Below, in pieces: positions 9,726-21,413 of a stretch of 64,000 nt of DNA. How positions within the stretch are numbered: position 1 is the stretch's first letter; every line of letters starts with the position of its first letter. The notes below the pieces were generated by a model. It did no database searches, was not told the origin of the DNA, and worked only from the letters and a program-made list of their open reading frames with translations. Source of the DNA: Schistocerca nitens (lineage: Eukaryota > Arthropoda > Insecta > Orthoptera > Acrididae); NCBI RefSeq assembly GCF_023898315.1, contig NC_064616.1:293670934-293734933 (forward strand), read 5' to 3'. The position numbers were made by a program, and so were the translations under genes.

Positions 9726-12700
9726 CTACAGAACGCGATCGGCTGAGCGCGTGTCATCTGCTAAAATGGAAGATATATCAGGTGACAGCTGTAGACGGGC
9801 ACGTAACGGAGTGAAATAGGGGCACTCAAGTAAAAGGTGTCTTACCGTCCACGGCTGAGAGCAGTGGGGACAGAGTGGGGGAGGATCGCCACTTAAAAGA
9901 TGTTGATGGCTAAAAAGACAGTGCCCTATCCCGAGTCTAGTTAAAATTACCTCCTCCTGATGACGTGTTTGGGAGGAAGAGGTCCAAGCACAGGAAAGAG
10001 CTTTCATGTCCCGCAATTTATTATTGGGAAGTGTCGACCAATGTGCGTGCCATAAAAAGGCAACACGACGACATAAAACACTCCGTAGATCGGCGAAAGG
10101 AATCATGCGAATAGCTGGCCGAAGAAGAGAGACTGCTGCCTTGGCCGCTATATCGGCTGCCTCATTTCCACGGATACCAATGTGTCCTGGGATCCAGAGG
10201 AACGCCACAGAGACGCCCCCCAAGTGGAACAAGTGGAGGCAGTCCTGAATCCGGTGGACCAGAGGGTGGACAGAGTAGAGAGCTTGGAGACTGACGAGAG
10301 AGCTGAGAGAATCTGAACAGATAACATACTGTATTTGCTGATGGCGACGGATGTATTGGACAGCCTGGAGAACAGTGTAAAGCTCTGCAGTATAAACTGA
10401 ACACTGGCCGGGAAGCCGAAATCGATTTGGGGTGTCGCCAACAATATAGGCACTCCAAACACCTAATGATGTTTTTGAGCCATCAGTGTAAATAAATGTG
10501 GCATCCTTCATTTGTGCACATAGAGCAGCAAATGCGCAACGATAAACAAGTGAAGGGGTGCCATCCTTGGAAAACTGACAAAGGTCACGGAGCAGGCAGG
10601 TCTAGGGACGGAGCCAAGGTGGTGCTGTACCCCAAGTTGTCAAGAAAGTTTTAGGAAAGTGGAAGGAAAGAGAATGGAGCAATTGACGGAAGCAGACTCC
10701 CTGTGGTAGTAGGGAGGAAGGGCGGCCTGCATACCCTACATCCAAGGAGGCGTTGAAAAAAATGTCATGGGCCTGATTTGCAGGCATGGAAGACAGATGG
10801 CTAGCATAACGACTCAGAAGGACAGCTCGCCGATTGGACGGCCGAGCAGAGGAGTAAACGATGCTTCCGTAGTCCAATTTGGATCGCACTAAGGTGCGAT
10901 AGAGGCGGAGGAGGACCACTCAGTCCGCTTCCCAGGAGGTACCATTCAGGACACGGAGGGTGTTGAGGGATCGCAGACAGCGAGCCGAAAGATAGGAAAC
11001 GTGGGAGGACCAGCACAGTTTTCTGTCAAACATAAGACCCAAGAATTTAGTGACGTCCGAAAACGGAAGGTTGACAGGTCCTAGATGTAAGGAAGGTGGA
11101 AGAAACTGAGTACGATGCCAAAAATTAACACAAACGGTCTTACTGGGAGAAAAGTGGAAGCCGGTTTCGATGCTCCAAGAGTGAAAGCGATCGAGACATC
11201 CTTGAAGACGTCGTTCAAGAAGGCTGGTCCGTTGAGAGCTGTAGTAGATCGCAAAATCGTCCACAAAGAGGGAGCCCAAGACATCAGGAAGGAGACAATC
11301 CATAATAGGATTTATGGCAATGGCAAACAGTACAACACTTAGCACAGAGCCCTGGGGTACCCCGTTTTCTTGAGAGAAAGTACGGGAGAGAGTAGTGTTC
11401 ACCCGCACTCTGCCATAAATTTGCGAAGAAAAAGGGGCAGCCGACCTCAAAAGCCCCAACAGAACAGTGTGCGGAGGATGCCTGTCCTCCAACAGGTATC
11501 GTATGCTCTCTCCAGATCAAAAAATATTGCTACCGTTTGGCGTTTCCGGAGAAAATTGTTCATGATATAAGTGGAGAGGGCAAAGAGATGGTCAACTGCA
11601 GAACGATGCTTCCGGAAACCACATTGGGCAGGTGTTAAAAGACTGCAGGACTCCAGCCACCAAGCTAAACGGCAATTCACCATATGCTCCAAAACATTCC
11701 ATACACTACTCGTGAGAGAAATGGGGCGATAGCTAGAGGGGAGATGTTTGTCCATTCCAGCTTTCGGAACAGGAACGACAATAGCTTCCAGCCACCGTCT
11801 GGGAAAAGTACTGTCAGTTCAAATTCGATTATAAAGGTGAAGGAGGTAACGCAGACTATGGTATGGTAAATGCAGCAACAATTGAATGTGGATACCATCC
11901 AGTCCTGGGGCGGAATAGCGAGAAGAAGAGAGTGCATGTTGGAGTTTCCGCATGGAGAAAACAGTGTTGTAGCTTTCGCGATTTTGAGAGGAGAAGGCAA
12001 GAGGTTGCATTTCCGCAGAGCGTTTCTTCGGGAGAAAAGCTGGCGGGTAATTTGAAGAGCTTGAAATCTCAGCAAAGTGTTGACCCAATCAGTTAGAAAT
12101 TGTGACGGGGTCCACTAATGTATCATGCGCGACAGTGACCCCAGAGACCGGGGAGAAACTAGGTGCGCCAGATAACCGTCGAATCCGACTCCAAACTTCC
12201 GAGGAGGGAGTGAAGGTGTTAAATGAGCTAGTAAAGAAGTCCCAGCTTGCCTTCTTGCTATCGCGGATGACGCAACGGCATTGCGCACGGAACTGCTTAT
12301 AGCAGATACAGTTGGCCAATGTAGGATGGTGTCTGAAAACGCTAAGAGCACACTGCCGCTGACGTATTGCGTCGCGGCATGCCTCGTTCCACCAAGGAAC
12401 TGGAGGGCGCCAGGGCAAGTCGGAGGTGCGAGGTATTGAACGTTCCGCAGCTGAAAGAATAACGTCTGTAATATGAGTGACCCCATCGTCGACGCTAGGA
12501 AAGTGACGGTCATCGAATGTAGCTGGAGACGAAAAAAGTGTACAATCGGCTTGGGCAAACTTCCAGTGTCGCAGGCGCATATATGGCAGGTGTGGCTGCA
12601 ATGTAAGGACACATCGAAAGTGGTCACTCGAGTGTGTATCAGCAAGGGCGAACCATACGAAGTGCCGAGCTAGCGGAACAGTACCGACTGACAGGTCCAA

Positions 12701-13248
12701 ATGAGAGAAATTTGTCGTGGAGGCAGACAAAAATGTAGGGTCCCCAGTGCTGAGGCAAACAAGATCCGCTTGGTGGAAGATGTCTATCAATAGTGAGCCA
12801 CGCGGACAAGGATGTGGATATCCCCAAAGCGGGTGGTGGGCATTGAAGTCCCCATCCAGCAAGTAGGGGGGTGGAAGCTGACCAAGAAGATGAAGGAGAT
12901 CAGCTCGTGCCATTGGTGTGGACGATGGAATGTATACAGTACAAAGAGAGAACGTGTATCCAGAAAGGAAAAGACAGACAGCGACAGCTTGGAAAGAAGT
13001 GTTTAAGGGGATTGGGTGATAATGGAGAGTATCATGGAGAAGAATCGTGAGCCTTCATGTGCTGGAGTGCCTTCAACAGAGGGGAGATTAAATCGGACTG
13101 ACGGAAAATGGGGGAAAAGAAAGCGGTCGTGGGGACGCAGCTTTGTTTCCTGAATACAGAAGATGACCGGCGAGTAGTATCGTAACAGGATCGACAATTC
13201 ATCCCGATTGGATCGAATGCCGCATATATTCCAATGGGTAATGGACAT
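9726..13248 (-). pseudogene. LINE A1b ORF2, endonuclease / reverse transcriptase / RNase H
   Basis: ORF2 nicks target DNA and primes reverse transcription from the nick. The endonuclease starts at 13248 (MSITHWNICGIRSNRDEL, then IQETKLRPHD, with LLDGDFNAHHPLWG near 12860 and SDHF near 12600). The reverse transcriptase spans about 12090-10920 and includes YRPISLTSSVWNVLEHM, AFVDL-like FFDLERAYD, ENGVPQGSVLSVVLFAIAIN and FVDDFAIYYS. The RNase H spans 10511-10060 with YTDGSK, YTAEL, CSDSLSSL and GNEAADIAAKAA, so all four acidic positions are present. The reading frame shifts once between 13003 and 12913 and once near 11490-11450, and there are a few stops. The remaining frames are long, which makes this a fairly young but dead copy. 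Confidence 0.85.
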
Positions 13249-13279
13249 AGGGTGGACAGAAAATGGAAGAATGTGACCA

Positions 13280-14632
13280 AGGTTGCCCTCAACAGCTCAG
13301 AGCTTGCGACTGACAGTGTGGAACGGCAGTCAGCCGAAGGCAGAAGATCCTGATCCATAGGTTGTTCAGCAGCAGCTCCTGCCACCAGCGATCGGCCGGT
13401 TGATCGGCCACCAGCAGTGTGTCTCGGCGACACAGAAGACGGACAAGGGCGGCTACCGCCAGGTGGTGTTGTAGATGAGACAATCCGTGGCGGAGAAGTA
13501 GAGGAACTGGGTTTCTTATTAGCCTTCTTGGAAACAGGATGTTTAGATGAAGGAGGAACTGATGGTTGTGAATTTGGGGTACGTAAAAAATCTTCACGTG
13601 TAGGCTCTTTTTTGGAAGTCCGGGTGTCTGACTTTTGGGCTCGAGATTAAACAGATTCTGATGAAGGGTGAGCCTTAGAGTGAGCAGGCGAAAGTGGGGA
13701 GGTTGAACGGGCAATCTTTGCGCTGGCCGATCTGACGACTGTGGCACTAAAGGTGAGATCACAAGTCTGCGTGGCCGCCTCCTTTGTTGGCCGAGGAGAG
13801 GCAAGGACAGTGCTGTATTTACCTGTCTGAGGCACAGTCGGCTTTCAACTGGCGAATAATTTTCGAGCAGCAAAGGTCGACACCTTTTCCTTCACTCTGA
13901 TTTCCTGAATGAGCTTTTCATCTTTAAAAATGGGGCAATCTTGAGAGGAAGCAGCGTGGTCACCCATACAGTTGATGCAACGAGGGGATGGAGGTGGACA
14001 AGCACCCTCATGGGCATCCTTGCCACACGAAACACATTTGGCCGGATTGGACCGCTGACACCGATAGCAACGCGTAGGGTTTGGGGTGTAAGGGCGAACG
14101 GAAATTATCTCATAGCCCGCTTTCATGTTCGATGGGAGTAACTCTGTCAAATGTCACGAAGACAGTACGGGTCAGAACGATGTTCGTGTCAACCCTTTTC
14201 ATGACTCTGAACAGCCGTTACGCCCTGGTCAGACAGGTAGTGTTGAATTTCCTCGTCGGACAATCCGTCAAGGGAGCGGGTATAAACGACCCCACGTGAG
14301 GAATTTAAAGTGTGGTGCGCTTCCACCCGGACAGGGAAGGTGTGTAGCATTGAAGTATGCAGCAATTTTTGGGCCTGGAGGGCACTCACTGTTTTCAACA
14401 AGGTGCCATTTTGTAATCTGGAACAAGCCTTTACAGGAACTGCAATTGCGTCGACACCTTTCTGAATAATGAAAGGGTTGACCGTGGAGAAGTCATGACC
14501 TTCATCAGACCGAGAAACAACAAGGAACTGTGGCAACGATGGAAGAACTGTCTGTGGCCGAGACTCATTGAACTTACGCTTTTGAGGAGACATAGTAGAA
14601 GATAAGGAAACCATTGCTGAAGTATCCCCCAT
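13280..14632 (-). pseudogene. LINE A1b ORF1, zinc-knuckle nucleic-acid-binding protein
   Basis: ORF1 proteins of I-type LINEs bind the element RNA and form ribonucleoprotein particles. The reading starts at 14632 with MGDTSAMVSLSSTMSPQKRKFNES. After a conserved central region (VVSRSDEGHDFSTVNPFIIQKGVDAIA) the product has a cysteine/histidine cluster at about 13930-14060, with pieces CYRCQRSNPAKC, CVSCGKDAHEGAC and CINCMGDHAASSQDC. The latter two are CCHC-like, and the first lacks a histidine at the usual place. A long Ser/Pro-rich tail follows. The frame changes near 14150 and again near 13840, so the gene is broken. The matching ORF1 in A3 is intact and shows the expected size of 388 residues. 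Confidence 0.7.
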
Positions 14633-15897
14633 GATTACCGGCGTCTCCGATGGCGCGCTCCTCCCTTGTGGGGGCTCTCTCTCAGGGCACTCCCGCCTTA
14701 GGTGTTGTTCACACCTCAGGTCACACCTCCCGAAAAATGGATGGAGGGACCAATCAGCACTTTCGGAAGGTATCAGCTTGGGTAATCAACCCTCCCTGGG
14801 CCTTGCCGTTACCAGGGGGTATGTACGTGTCCTACCTGTCTACCTGGGGCAGGGAATTACGCGTTACCCTGTAACTGGCTACGCATGGAAATGCATGGGT
14901 CGGCTTTCAGACACGCACATGGAGGAAAAAAGAGAATGAGAAAAACAAAGAACAGGAAAGAAAAGAAGAGAGGTCTCAAACGCCACAGCGGAGAAAGGGT
15001 AGAGGTAAGGAAAAGAGAAGGACAAAGGAAGGACGAAGACTTGCAAGCAGAGAAAGCGAAGAATGTGTTACATTTTCGAGTGTCCGTCTCCGGACATAGG
15101 CACAAAACATATGCCCAGAGGGGGAGAAAGGGAAGGAAAGAGGAGGAGGGGGTGGGGGGGGGACAAAGATGGGGGATGGGGAAGGATGCAGAAAAGGAAG
15201 GTATGCAGCCCGGAAAGGAAGGAGGGCCACATTAGATCGGGGTCCCGTGCTCGCTACGCACGTATCCACAAAAGAGTTGTGGACCCCCTGGGGGGACACA
15301 ATTGCTCCGTTTGATTAAGTAATGGACTTTGCACCAAAGACATTTAAGGGTAATAAGACTGGCAGTGAACAGGTGCCGAACAAGATGTTGCAAGTCACGA
15401 TGACGATCGCAGGTGGCGGTGGCAATGGCTGTGCTCCACCAGGGGACTGGCTGACAGAAAACAGGTCCCATCGAGTGGGGGACAGCAATATTAGCAGTGT
15501 CTATTATCTTATTGGACAGATTACATAATGACTTTATCAATACAATGTGACAAAGAACAAGTAAACATGACCTGGGAGATGTATAGACACCAATCAGCAT
15601 GATGAAAAGCCCAGTGAAGTAACCTGGCCATCAAGAGGGGAAGGAGAGAATTAACGGGAAATGGTCACTATCATAGAGGTCATCGCATTGTGACTCACGT
15701 AAGGAAGGAAGAAGGGGAGGGGGAGGGAGTGAAAAATCTATGGCAGAGAAAGTGCCACATGCAGCACTAAAATTAGTGTGAGAACCCTCATTAAGAAGGC
15801 AGAAGTTGTGGCCTACAAGAAATTGGTCAATGAGGAGCCCACAACTAAATAATAAGCACTACTCCACATAGAGTGGTAGGCATTAGAATCACCAGCT

Positions 15898-15971
15898 AGG
15901 AGGAGGAGGAGGAGGAGGAGGAGGAGGAGGAGGACAAGGACGAGGAGGAGGAGGAGGAGGAGGAGGAGGAG
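15898..15971. repeat. (GGA)n microsatellite
   Basis: A triplet array with two small interruptions inside LINE A1. On the element strand it is CTC/TCC-rich. Confidence 0.9.
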
Positions 15972-16627
15972 CAGTTAGGGCACCACATGTAGGTGGACTG
16001 TTAGGAAGGAGATAAGAGACCGCAAACCACGACCGCAGAGTCTGAGTGGATCCGGACGGCAATTGCTCCCAATGTGGAATAAGGGGGATCCATGTACTAA
16101 TAAAGCCCATATGGACCAACATGCAAATGCCAGCAGATGCCCTTGAAGTGCTGACCCAGTTCTGACAAAGCACAGAACCCACAAAGGGTCAGTGAGTGAG
16201 CATCAGTAAAATGAGATTCTTTGAGAATGACACAAACTGCCAAGTAAAAGGCAATAAGGGATTAAGGCATTGCAACTCCAGGAGGTGATGGTAGTATCCA
16301 TTACAGTTAGATTGAATAAGCACGTAGTGGGTATCCCAACAGGAGGCAAATGGGCTGGAGCCAATCACGCTGTCAGGTCACCATCTGTCACCGAAGATGA
16401 TGTGGTGACATCCATACATAAGAGGTCAGAATCAGGTTGCGAGAGGGGAGATGGCATCTCCAGGGGCACCTAATGGGGGAGGGAGGTTGAATGTCCTGGG
16501 ACTTACGTTTCTACTTCTTCTCTTTCAGAGGTCAAGGAGGGCAGGGCACAGACAGAGAGCAGGCTTCTGCAAGGTCTGGCACTAAAAGAGAGGGGGAAAT
16601 CTTGGGGCATACTGACTGTACCAAAGA

Positions 16628-16644
16628 GGGGGGGGGGGGGGGGG
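16628..16644. repeat. Homopolymer G17 tract
   Basis: Seventeen consecutive G in the ORF1 3' part of LINE A1. It is one of six such tracts found in stacked LINE copies. Confidence 0.9.
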
Positions 16645-17777
16645 AGAAGAGGGTGGATAGGACTTAGGTAAGGAAAAGGGAGGAGTGGGAAAGGACATAA
16701 CATTGGCAAATGCTGAAGTCATTGACGCAGCAAAATCAATTATTTCTGATGAGCCTCAGTGTAAGATAAACGATTGAGGGACTGATCTCCTGTATTTTCT
16801 TACCTTCTTATATGCCAGGCAATATCGTGAGTGTGGAGAGTGATGGTCATGACAATTAACACACATGGACAGTGGCACACACTGGCTTGCCTCGTGGAGT
16901 GGGTGTCTACATTCAGCACCGAGGGTCTGCCACACATTGAGAAGGCATGTGCCCAAAACGCAAGCATCAAAAACATCTCATGGATGGTGGGATGTATGGC
17001 TTCACACGACACTGATAACACATAACCTTGATCTCCAGAAAGATCTCTCTCAAAAGCTAGAATTAAGGTGCCAGTGTCCTTACGGTCTTTCTGCACACGC
17101 CAAGCAAAATGAATGTCCTGTCATTCAAGATTGGCCTGGAGTTCCTCCTCAATGAGGTCCCAATAAAAAAATGACTCCTTGAACCATGTTAAAAGACTGG
17201 TGAGCAGTGAGGGACAGGGGACATTGCCAAGCTGAGCATAATCACAAAGCGCTGCAAACTGGGCACCAGAAGCAGTTGTGATCAACAGTGAACACGACCG
17301 CATCTTACCAAGAGACTCCACTTTGCCTAACTTTTCTTCGATATTTTCCACAAAAAAAGTGAATGTGTCCCCATCCATCCTACTGCAAACCAGGTAGCCC
17401 CCAGGGTGTAGCCAGGAAAGGAAGGCTGCAGGGTCATAACAAGCAGCATTCAATGATCCATTACCAATTGAAGAAATGGTCATAGAGGAACAGACAGTTT
17501 TTTGGAGCTTAATAAATTTCATACGCAAAGCATGCTACCTGATACCACCCACTCCAATCAAGGGCTTTCCCCACGGGTGCCACACAGCCACAGCAAGGGC
17601 CTTCTGGCTCCATAGCTACTGCCAGGCAGTTCTTATGCTCCATAATGACAAGCAACACTCCTACGCATACATGGGGAGGCAAAAGCTCAGATATCAAAAG
17701 TGTGATCCCTTGCGTTGCCACGGAGCTTAGTCCAGATGGGTACATATCAGCCCCACCACACAAACTAGCTACATATG

Positions 17778-18597
17778 CGTGTTTTGTTTTGTTTTAGGGC
17801 GCAAAAACAACCAATGTCATAAGCTCCCATGTCCTAACCCTAGAACATTAATAAGAAAAACAGAAGTGACTATATGTTAAGCCTAATCAATGGAAGGAAA
17901 GAGAGCTAAGAACGAGGACTTCCTTTTGGGGAAATATCCACAAAATACACTGTGGAGTCTGCAGAGGTCCCAAACTAAATTAAATATCCTTCGCCATACT
18001 GTTACAATGGATAAAAAGTAAAATGTGGTCAACAGCCCATGTGCCATTCGCTAAAACGGCCGATAACTCAGATGGCAAACATACACTAGAACATATGTGG
18101 TTAAACAAGGGGAATTCGGTCAGGAAATACAGAACCATCAAAGGTCGACAGTAATGAACACAGTGGTGGGGGATCACCACCTTAGAAATGATTATGGCTA
18201 AAAAGACAGTGCCCAATAGGCAACCTAGCTAAAATGATCTCCTCTCGGCAAGAGAAGGTCGGCCAAGCTACTGGGAGAGGTTTAATTCCCTGGAGCTTGT
18301 TCCCATGAAAACAAGACCAGTGCTGATGCCAAAGTGACACTACATGCCGACAGACGGCAAAAATGAGCTCATCAAAAGGAAAGGAAGAGCCAGCAAGCTG
18401 AGGTAGAAGGACTGCAGCCTTGGCAACAACATCGGCAGCCTCGTTTCCTGTCAGACTGGCATGACCAGGAACCCACATAAACATCACAGCGGCTCCCTCA
18501 AGAGCAAGAAAGTGAAGGCTTTCTTGGACCTGTTGCACTAAGGGATGGACTGTGTATGACATACAGAGGCTCTGAATAGCACTGAGACAATCTGTGT
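17778..18597 (-). mobile_element. I-type LINE A2, segment 1 (3' end and RNase H)
   Basis: This is the 3' end of a second I-type copy, close to A1b. The element strand ends in repeated AAAAC units ('gtttt' repeated at 17781-17797 on the plus strand) next to 'agggcgc'. The RNase H reads MFMWVPGHASLTGNEAADVVAKAA at about 18400-18480, followed by FSCREEIILARLPIGHCLFSHNH. A candidate 9-bp target duplication, ctacatatg, lies at 17769-17777 and at 39818-39826, outside the far end of A2. The segment ends at 18597 where an RTE copy is inserted (9-bp repeat aatctgtgt). Confidence 0.8.
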
Positions 18598-19680
18598 AAG
18601 TTGTTGTTGTCGTCTTTAGTCTGAAGACTAGTTTACTCTATCCATGTTACTCAATCCGTGTGAGCCTCTTCATCTCCGAATAACTACTGCAACCTACATC
18701 TTTCTGAATCTGCTGACTGGATTCATCTCTGTCTCCCTCTACAATTTTTACCCCCAACACTTCCCTCAAATACTAAATTGGTGATCCCTTGATGTCTCAG
18801 AATGCGGCCTGTCAGCCAAGCCCTTCTTTTGGCCAAGTTGTGCCACAAATTTCTTGTCTTCCTATACTATTCAGTATTTCCTCATTAATTACATGATCGG
18901 CCCATCTAATCTTCAGTGTTTTTCTGTAGCACCACTTTTTGAAAGCTATTTTCTTCTTATCTAAATTGTTTATTGTCCATGTTTTATTTCTATATATGGC
19001 TACACTATAGACAAATACCTTCAGAAATGACTCCCTAAAGCTTAAATATATATTCAATGTTAACAGATTTCTCTTCTTCAGAAATGCTTTTCTTGTCAGT
19101 GCCAGTCTATTTTATATCCTCTCTACTTGTTCCCATGAAAAGAAGACCAGTTATTTTGCTTCCTAAATAGCAAAACTCATCTACTACTCTTAAGTGTCTT
19201 GTGTCCTAATCTGATTCCCTTAGTATCACCTGATTTACGCTGACTACATTCCATTATCTTTGTTTTGCTTTTGCTGATGTTCATCTTATATCTCCTTTCA
19301 AAACACTGTCCATTCTGTTCAACTGCTCTCCCAAGTCTTTTGCTGCCTCTGACAAAATTACAACGTCATCAGAAAACCTCAAAGTTTTTATTTCTTTTAC
19401 CTGAACTTTTAATTCCTACTCCAAATTTTTCTTTGGTTTTCTTTACTGCTTGTTCAATGTGCAGATTAAATATTATCAGGTATAGGCTACAACCCCGTCT
19501 CACTCTTTTCTTAACCACTGCTTCCCTTTCATACCCCTTGACTCATAACTGCCATCTGGTTTCTGTAAAAATTGTAAATAGCCTTTTGCTTCCTGTATTT
19601 TGCCCCTGCTACCTGCAGAATTTCAAATAGTATGTTCCAGCCAACACTGAAAATCTCTTCTAAGTCTACAAAAGCTATAA
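18598..19680 (-). mobile_element. RTE LINE B2, 3' segment
   Basis: A minus-strand, 5'-truncated copy of the family that is whole at 48597-51886. Its 3' end is the CAA-rich tail ('ttgttgttgtcg' at 18601) preceded by the conserved 'ctgaagac' block. It encodes the C-terminal part of the protein (FRESFLKVFVYSVAIYRNKTWTI; KKWCYRKTLKIRWADHVINEEILNSIGRQE near 18812-19057). It is inserted in A2 with the 9-bp duplication aatctgtgt at 18589-18597 and 29272-29280. At 19680 it is itself split by LINE C (11-bp repeat aaaagctataa). Confidence 0.85.
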
Positions 19681-21086
19681 CTCTGCCACTGCCAGTCCCA
19701 AGCCCGGGGCCTCATCTCACAAATGATGAGGAAGGAGGAGGGGGAGGAGTAACACCTCGTAAAAAAAAACCTGGGTCCATCTGGCTCCGGATGGTAGCAC
19801 CCTGTGAGGGCCCCTGCATAGGGTTACATGTGAAGCCCCAAAATCCAGACACGTCTGCGTGGCAGCCACCGGTACTCTGATCAGCGTCTGTTGGCTCTGT
19901 GAGCTCGGCTGTAAGTTAATCTTCTGGATCTCAAAACTCCAGTCGAAATTATGTGAGATCCTTCGTGATTTCACCACCAATACCTCAACACAAACCAATA
20001 ATCATGACAGAACAACGGGAAAGAATCCACAACCCTGGGCCCCAATCAGTAAGACTGGGTAATAGACCTGATCATCGGATTCCAGGGGAACAAGCATGTC
20101 ATGAAGAGAAGAATCGGAGCCTCTCAAAAACCCTCAAGATGAAGAAAGTATTTTACATGGGAACACTCAACACCAACACACTACTGAGGCCAGGTAAACT
20201 GAAACAATTAACAAACGCCATGGATAAATACAACATCAAAGTTATGGCAATACAGGAAACACGATTTGCAGATGAGAACCACTTTGATTCTGAAAATTAC
20301 AGAATATATAAGGGGAAACCAGCCATAACCATCCCAGGAAGAAATCTCAAACTCTTCGGAACTGGTTTTGTAGTACATAAATCGATACTGGACTCCGTAG
20401 TAGATTTCACCTCAAAATCAGGAAAAATGTTGACACTCACGATAAGATCTGGAAACAAAGCCTATACATTAATCAATGGACATGCCCCCGCAAACAATTA
20501 TAACAAGAAGAACCCAGAGATGATTGAGGCATTCTGGGAAGATCTGGAAGAAAGTACCAGCAAAACCCCCAAGAATTACATAAAAGTGTTACTAGGAGAC
20601 TTCAATGCCCAGTTAGGCAAGGAAAGAAAATTCCGAGACACAACAGGGAAACACACGGCCCACATGAGAACAAACAAAAATGGAGAGAACTTGATAAACT
20701 TCTGCAGAAATTTTGATCTGAAAATCATGTCAACGCAATTCCAGAAACCACACAGAAAACTTGTAACTTGGAAATCCCCCAACCATGCTCTAGGAGAATT
20801 TCAGATAGACCACGTAGAAATATCCACAAAAAACACCAGAGAAATAATGAACGTAAGAACAAGGAAAGGAGTTTTCGAATCTGATCATCACCTTCTCCAA
20901 ATTAAAGTAAAATTTATACCCAATAGACAAATCAAGAGAACAAACAGATCTTTCAGAACAGATCCAGAGTGCCTACAAATAAACAAGAAAGAAATAATAG
21001 AAGAAATTACGAAAATCAATAGCAACAACTGGACAGAACTGTCAGAAAAAATAAAAGAACTGATAAAATTGGGGCAGCCACCGAGA
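19681..21086 (+). mobile_element. LINE C, 5' segment (leader and endonuclease)
   Basis: A plus-strand LINE inserted into RTE B2 with the 11-bp duplication aaaagctataa at 19670-19680 and 28725-28735. The leader (19681-19952) is followed by an endonuclease domain. At 21086 the element is interrupted by I-type LINE A3, again with an 11-bp duplication (agccaccgaga at 21076-21086 and 27118-27128). The protein reading continues without loss across that site: ...IKLGQPPR before and PPRKRKHRWWN after. Without the insert the element is about 3.0 kb. Confidence 0.9.
19953..21086 (+). pseudogene. LINE C endonuclease-reverse transcriptase ORF, N-terminal part
   Basis: This encodes the apurinic-like endonuclease of a LINE, probably RTE-related. 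Visible catalytic blocks are GTLNTNTLL (Asn of motif I), AIQETRFADE (Glu), VLLGDFNAQLG (Asp and Asn) and ESDHHLLQIK (Asp-His). All are intact, so before the A3 insertion this domain looks functional. The ORF begins at or soon after 19953; the first Met that fits the domain start is near 20138 (MKKVFYMGTLN). The A3 insertion removes its continuation, and the C-terminal half lies at 27129-28670. Confidence 0.85.
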
Positions 21087-21413
21087 TTGGTTGGTTGGTT
21101 GGTTGGTTTAAGGATTAAAGGGACCAAACTGCAGAGGTCATCGGTCCCTTTTTCCAAAATACTAAAAATACCCACAGAGAATAAAAAATGTTCAACAGAA
21201 TAGGAGACAGACGACACAGAACAAAAGAAACATAGACAAGGACCAGACAAAATGAAATAAAATCACACGGAGTGTGACGGTGGTTGGCCAACCACAAAAA
21301 AAAAAAAAAAAAAAAAGGAAAAGCCTACCACCGATAACACATTAAAAACTTAGCTTAAAACCGTAGGCCAAAGGCCAGAATCAACACAAAACAATAAAAT
21401 AAAACAGAAACAC

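Larger units (their letters stand above)
9503..15295 (-). mobile_element. I-type LINE A1b, near full-length, inserted in A1
   Basis: A 5.8-kb minus-strand element bounded by the 13-bp target duplication acacaattgctcc (9490-9502 and 15296-15308). From its 5' end it has an untranslated leader (about 15295-14633), ORF1 (14632 to about 13280), ORF2 (13248-9726) and a 3' untranslated region. The 3' end reads 'gcgccctaaaaccataac' on the element strand, the same 3' end type as A2. Because it splits A1 cleanly it is younger than A1. Both ORFs carry a few disabling changes. Confidence 0.9.
15309..17768 (-). mobile_element. I-type LINE A1, 5' segment (ORF1 and endonuclease)
   Basis: This is the continuation of A1 beyond the A1b insertion. 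Around 15230-15600 it encodes the end of the endonuclease region (VPWWSTAIATA...HYLIKRS), which pairs with A4 sequence at 35600-35800. ORF1 runs from 17528 downwards (YLVCSRMDGDTFTFFVENIEEKLGKVESLGKMRSCSLLI), which matches A3 ORF1 closely. A zinc-knuckle remnant lies near 16870 (CVNCHDHHSPHSRYC). Sequence up to 17768 matches the A3 5' leader. Decay is heavy throughout. Confidence 0.75.

Noticed and set aside
9726-10511. Stand-alone host RNase H gene
   Set aside because: It is the C-terminal domain of LINE ORF2, in the same order as in A2, A3 and A4.
14631-15314. Plus-strand ORFs rich in Lys, Arg and Glu
   Set aside because: They are antisense to the purine-rich leader of LINE A1b and have no family resemblance.
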